Origin: JAICMB01 sp035295125 | GTDB lineage: Bacteria; Acidobacteriota; Terriglobia; Bryobacterales; Bryobacteraceae | DNA length: 35,903 nucleotides | Assembly (NCBI GenBank): GCA_035295125.1 | Contig: DATGJP010000057.1 | Span: 1 to 35,903 of the forward strand | Reading direction: 5' to 3' | Shown here: piece after piece, positions 32,328 to 35,903 of the stretch | How positions within the stretch are numbered: the stretch's first letter is position 1 | Layout of the letters: each line of letters starts with the position of its first letter | Notes under the pieces: generated by a model | Databases searched by the model: none | Seen by the model: only the letters and a program-made list of their open reading frames with translations | Told to the model about the DNA's origin: nothing | Program-made: the position numbers and the translations under genes

Positions 32328-32669
32328 AGACCCAACACCGACGATCGCGAGTGGAAAAAAGGCAGCGCCGAGCTCCTCATCCTCTCCCTCGTCCGCGACC
32401 AGGCCCGCCACGGCTACGATATCTCGAAACTCATCGAGGCGCGCTCCAACGGCGCCCTCAAATTTCATGTCACCTCCCTCTATCCCCTGCTCTACCGCCT
32501 AGAAGAGCGTACCTGGATCGAGGGACGCTGGGTCGAGAAACCCGGCCAGCGCCGCCGCCGCTATTACCGCATCACCGCGGAAGGCCGCAAGGTGCTCGCG
32601 CGCCAGTGCCAGAGCTGGCAGGAGTTTGTAGGAGCGGTGAAGAACATCACCGGAATTGATTATGCATGA
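32325..32669 (+). CDS. PadR-family regulator of ADOP module 2
   Basis: A 114-residue winged-helix protein from ATG 32325 (MRPNTDDREWKKGSAELLIL). The winged helix has LSLVRDQARHGYDISKLIEA, ALKFHVTSLYPLLYRLEERT and the wing KPGQRRRRYYRITAEGRKVL. An upstream in-frame start at 32235 would place the promoter and operator inside the coding region and is rejected. The last eight bases overlap the permease start (ATG 32662), indicating coupled translation. It is expected to repress its own operon through the 23-bp palindrome that includes its start codon; the ligand is unknown. Confidence 0.93.
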   Translation: MRPNTDDREWKKGSAELLILSLVRDQARHGYDISKLIEARSNGALKFHVTSLYPLLYRLEERTWIEGRWVEKPGQRRRRYYRITAEGRKVLARQCQSWQEFVGAVKNITGIDYA

Positions 32670-35364
32670 ATGGAAAAGCGAGATCCTCCAGCGGTTGAAA
32701 GGTTCGCGCCTCGCGCCCGCGCGCGAAGCCGCCATCGTCGACGAATGGGTGCAGCATCTCGAAGATCGCTTCGAAGAGTTGCGGCGCGATGGACTCTCCG
32801 AACACGAGGCCCGAAAAACGGTACTCGCTGAATTCAACGAAACGGATCTCCTGCCGCTCGATCTCGGGCCGCCTGCGCCACACCCTCCCGTGCAGGCGGG
32901 CGCCAATAAGAGCGGCAACTGGTTGGTCGATCTCTGGCACGACCTCCGCTACGGGCTTCGCGCCATGCGCAAGAACCCCGCGTTCACCGCGGTTGTTGTG
33001 CTGACGCTCGGATTCGGCATCGGCGCAAACACCACCGTCTACACCGTCGTGAACGCCCTGGTGTTGAATCCGCTTCCCGTCGAAAGGCCCTCGGAGTTGG
33101 TCGCCGTCTACGAGACCGATAAGAACCGCGCGAACGTGCCGGTCTCCTACCCGAACCTTGAGGACATCGCACAGAAGAACCAGTCCTTCACCGCCGTCGC
33201 CGGCTATACTTCCATCCTTCCGCTGACGTTCCTCTCCGGCTCCGGCACGGAACGCGTCTTCGCGGAATTGGTAACCGGCAATTATTTTGAGACGCTCGGC
33301 ATCCGCCCGGCGCTCGGTCGGTTCTTTTTGCCGGAAGAAAGCAGCACGCCCGATACACATGCAGTCGCCGTCATCAGTAATGGCGCGTGGCAGCGGCGCT
33401 TCGGTGGCGCGTCCGAAATCCTCGGTCGCACAGTCAACCTCAGCAATCTAACGTTCACCATCGTCGGCGTTGCGCCCGACGGGTTCCGCGGCGTCAATGC
33501 GATCTTTGGTCCCGACTTCTGGATTCCGGCGATGATGGCGCGGGCGGTTGAACATCGCGACGTGCTGAACCAGCGGGCAGGCTTCGACTTTCACGCCGCC
33601 GCGCGCCTCAAGCCCGGCGTCACTTCACGCCAGGCGCAAGCCAACCTGAAAGCGATCGGCGCATCGCTCGAGAAGGAATATCCGGAGGCGAATCTCGGCC
33701 GCACCCTCGCTCTCGGTCCGCTCTCCGAGGCCGCCCTCGGCGATATGAAAACGTCGGTCCTGTTCGGAAGCACCATCCTGATGATCATCGTGGGACTGGT
33801 GCTTCTCATCGCGTGCTCCAACGTGTCGAATCTGCTGCTCTCGCGCGCGGCGGCAAGAAAGCACGAGATCGCCGCACGCCTCGCACTCGGCGCTAGCCGC
33901 AGCCGGCTGATGCGCCAGCTCCTCACGGAGAGCATGCTATTGGGTTTGATCGGTGGAGCGGTTGGCCTCTTCCTTGCGTCCCAAGGCGGACATCTGCTTT
34001 GGTCGGCGCTCCCATCCGAGTTCGCCAAAAACCTGGCCACGCTTAAAGTGGATACGCACGTTCTCGTATTCGCGCTGGCCGTTTCGCTACTCACGGGATT
34101 GGTATTCGGAATCGTTCCGGCGGCCCGGTCTTCCCGCACCGATATCGTCGAAGTGCTCAAAGAAGAGACTCGCACCGCCGGTCGCGGCCGTCGCGGCATC
34201 AATTTCCGCAACGTGCTGCTCTCCGGCCAGGTCGCCCTATCGCTGGTGTCCCTGGCAACGGCGGCCCTGTTCCTGCGCGCCATCGAGCATGCCTACATGC
34301 TCGACCCCGGCTTCGATAGCAGGCATCTCGCACTCATCATGACGAGCCCGGGTCAGGCAGGTTATGATCGGACGCGCAGCGACCAGTTTTATCGCGACGC
34401 CGCGGCGCGTGTTTCAGGTTTGGCCGGAATCCAGTCGGTGACCTGGGCGTCGAATCTGCCTTTCTGGAACCGCGCCACGCGAAGCATCCTGATCGAATCA
34501 CGTGAAAAACGGACCACATCCGACGCCATCGCAACCATCGTCAACAACGTCGATCTCAATTACTTCGCCACTATGGGAATTCCATTTAGAAACGGCCGCG
34601 ACTTTACCGAGCTCGACCGCGACGGCTCCGTACCCGTGGCCATCGTGAATGAGACTCTCGCGAGCCGCTATTGGCCCAATCAGGACCCGCTCGGCAAGCG
34701 CTTCAAATTTTCCGGCGACAATTTTTACCGGCAGGTGATCGGCGTCGTCAAAACCGCGAATTACCAATCTCTCGGTGAAGATCCCCAACCGTGCATCTAC
34801 TTGCCGTTCCGCCAGAATTTCTCGAACGCGATGGTAATGTATGTGCGAACCGCAGGCCGTCCTGAGTCCGTCCTGACGGGCGTGCAGCGAGAAATTCGAG
34901 CCATCGATCCACTGATCTTCACCGACGACACACGCACCGGCGGTAAGTTGATTGACCAGGTGCTCTTCAACTCGAAAATGATCGTCGGACTTCTTGCCGT
35001 GTTCGGAATTCTCGCGCTGGGGCTGGCATGCGTCGGCTTATATGGAATCATGGCCTACTCGGTGAATCAGCGCCGCCGCGAGATCGGCGTGCGAATGGCG
35101 CTGGGCGCCGCTCAGTCGAACGTGATGGGGCTGGTGCTGCGGCAGGGCATGAGACTGGTTGCCGTAGGAACTGCCATCGGACTTGCTTTGTGCTTCCTGA
35201 TCGGCAGCACTCTTTCGGCGACCCTCTACGGTGTCAGCGCAACCGACCCGATCAGTCTGATCGGAGCATCGATGCTGCTCGCTATCGTTGCGGCCCTCGC
35301 ATGCTATCTGCCTGCTCGCAGAGCTAGCCGCGTAGACCCGCTGACAGCGCTGCGCGATGCCTAA
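32662..35364 (+). CDS. ADOP-type permease (acidobacterial duplicated orphan permease), module 2
   Basis: 900 residues from ATG 32662, inside the end of padR. The layout equals module 1: prefix domain (HEWKSEILQRLKGSRLAPAR ... GLSEHEARKTVLAEF), first helix (AVVVLTLGFGIGANTTVYTV), periplasmic domain, FtsX bundle (IMIIVGLVLLIACSNVSNLL ... AARLALGASRSRL), second periplasmic domain, second FtsX bundle (LALGLACVGLYGIMAYSVNQ, then VRMALGAAQSNV) and the C-terminal PARRASRVDPLTALRDA tail common to the family. Sequence differs clearly from module 1, so this is not a recent duplication. No ATP-binding subunit is near. Its stop overlaps the stop of the convergent serine hydrolase gene by three bases. Confidence 0.94.
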   Translation: MHEWKSEILQRLKGSRLAPAREAAIVDEWVQHLEDRFEELRRDGLSEHEARKTVLAEFNETDLLPLDLGPPAPHPPVQAGANKSGNWLVDLWHDLRYGLRAMRKNPAFTAVVVLTLGFGIGANTTVYTVVNALVLNPLPVERPSELVAVYETDKNRANVPVSYPNLEDIAQKNQSFTAVAGYTSILPLTFLSGSGTERVFAELVTGNYFETLGIRPALGRFFLPEESSTPDTHAVAVISNGAWQRRFGGASEILGRTVNLSNLTFTIVGVAPDGFRGVNAIFGPDFWIPAMMARAVEHRDVLNQRAGFDFHAAARLKPGVTSRQAQANLKAIGASLEKEYPEANLGRTLALGPLSEAALGDMKTSVLFGSTILMIIVGLVLLIACSNVSNLLLSRAAARKHEIAARLALGASRSRLMRQLLTESMLLGLIGGAVGLFLASQGGHLLWSALPSEFAKNLATLKVDTHVLVFALAVSLLTGLVFGIVPAARSSRTDIVEVLKEETRTAGRGRRGINFRNVLLSGQVALSLVSLATAALFLRAIEHAYMLDPGFDSRHLALIMTSPGQAGYDRTRSDQFYRDAAARVSGLAGIQSVTWASNLPFWNRATRSILIESREKRTTSDAIATIVNNVDLNYFATMGIPFRNGRDFTELDRDGSVPVAIVNETLASRYWPNQDPLGKRFKFSGDNFYRQVIGVVKTANYQSLGEDPQPCIYLPFRQNFSNAMVMYVRTAGRPESVLTGVQREIRAIDPLIFTDDTRTGGKLIDQVLFNSKMIVGLLAVFGILALGLACVGLYGIMAYSVNQRRREIGVRMALGAAQSNVMGLVLRQGMRLVAVGTAIGLALCFLIGSTLSATLYGVSATDPISLIGASMLLAIVAALACYLPARRASRVDPLTALRDA

Positions 35365-35903
35365 CGACCAATTTCACGCGATGGCCATTCTTTGACTTCG
35401 CCCGCGGCCTTCCACATCTCGCCGTCGAGCTCGCTGGCGAAGTTCCCGCCCTTCGGACGAGTGTTGAACAGAGCGGCCCAATGCATTCCCTGCGACGTTC
35501 GCACCATGAGCGTCGTCGTACCCGGTAGCGAACCGGTGTGCCACCAGTTGGCATCGTTCCCCACGCGTCGAACTTGCCAGCCCATGCCGTACCAGACGTT
35601 CGGCTCGATCTGTGCCGGGGCGCCAGGCGATGCGATCATTTCACGGACGGTCACCGGTTTCAGTGGCGCTGGTTGAAGATGTCCATCGACGTGAAGCATG
35701 AAGCGCACCAGGTCCGCTCCCGACGCGATCCACGCTCCATGCGAATCCATCGCTTCTATGTAGAATCCTCCATAGGGGTCTGGAACCATGCCCGGCCTTT
35801 GCGGAAACACGGAATGAGCCAAACCGGCGCCGGGGAAATCATAATATTTCACTTCATTCGGAAAACGCTCGTCTAAAAAGGTCTGGCCGGTGCGCATGTC
35901 GCG
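35361..35903 (-). CDS. Class C beta-lactamase-type serine hydrolase, C-terminal part (truncated by window edge)
   Basis: The frame is open from the window edge for 180 codons to TAG at 35361. Visible features are YGGFYIEAMDSHGAWIASGA, DLVRFMLHVDG, VWYGMGWQV and HTGSLPGTTTLM, where HTG takes the place of the KTG box of penicillin-binding and class C beta-lactamase folds. The N-terminal part with the catalytic SxxK and YxN motifs is outside. Proteins of this family are esterases, peptidases or amide hydrolases, often secreted; the substrate cannot be predicted. It is convergent with the ADOP permease. Confidence 0.85.
   Translation of the reverse strand, partial: RDMRTGQTFLDERFPNEVKYYDFPGAGLAHSVFPQRPGMVPDPYGGFYIEAMDSHGAWIASGADLVRFMLHVDGHLQPAPLKPVTVREMIASPGAPAQIEPNVWYGMGWQVRRVGNDANWWHTGSLPGTTTLMVRTSQGMHWAALFNTRPKGGNFASELDGEMWKAAGEVKEWPSREIGR

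Overview
The window looks like chromosomal DNA from an Acidobacteriota member, most likely the Solibacter/Bryobacter lineage. The reasons are two copies of the acidobacterial PadR-regulator plus 'orphan duplicated permease' (ADOP) module, an Oar-like TonB-dependent receptor with the LPLNGRNF plug motif, a CRTAC1-type FG-GAP/ASPIC protein, high GC content and many short structured intergenic repeats. No sequence search was possible; all assignments are from reading motifs and gene order.

Layout. 1-754: left end and first third of an IS21-family element (istA truncated by the window edge). It has apparently landed in a response-regulator gene just downstream of a four-PAS sensor histidine kinase (893-3118, minus). 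3.3-4.7 kb: three small genes (hypothetical, two-helix membrane protein, small zinc-ribbon-like protein) separated by repeat-rich spacers. 4.97-7.86 kb: a proline racemase/hydroxyproline epimerase family enzyme with a Ser/Cys active-site pair, then a secreted calcium-loop FG-GAP/ASPIC protein. 8.2-18.0 kb: the most coherent system in the window, a polysaccharide-use locus. A minus-strand operon encodes a TonB-dependent receptor, a GH29 alpha-L-fucosidase and a GH28-like polygalacturonase, preceded by a LacI-family regulator and a divergent PL5-like alginate/polyuronate lyase. Three copies of a 12-bp motif, GTnAACGyTAyC, lie at the control regions and are proposed as the LacI operators.

18.1-23.4 kb: housekeeping and signalling genes: recA, a TPR protein, a single-domain response regulator, a CpaE/TadZ-like ATPase divergent from a LuxR-type response regulator, and a GlsB/YeaQ-type membrane protein. 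23.4-25.7 kb: a malic enzyme-phosphotransacetylase fusion (MaeB type). 26.0-29.05 kb: PadR-ADOP module 1 (minus). 29.33-29.40 kb: tRNA-Gly(CCC). 29.5-32.2 kb: a large secreted protein of unknown function with two related C-terminal domains. 32.3-35.4 kb: PadR-ADOP module 2 (plus), with a perfect 23-bp palindrome over its promoter and start codon. 35.4 kb to the end: the C-terminal part of a class C beta-lactamase-type serine hydrolase.

How it fits together. The fucosidase, polygalacturonase, lyase, receptor and LacI protein plausibly form one substrate-induced unit for a fucose- and uronate-containing plant or algal glycan. The two PadR-ADOP modules are self-regulated permeases with no ATPase gene nearby. 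Dispersed hairpin repeats (core AGGCG-GTTT-CGCCT) occupy most longer spacers and show compensatory stem changes between copies.
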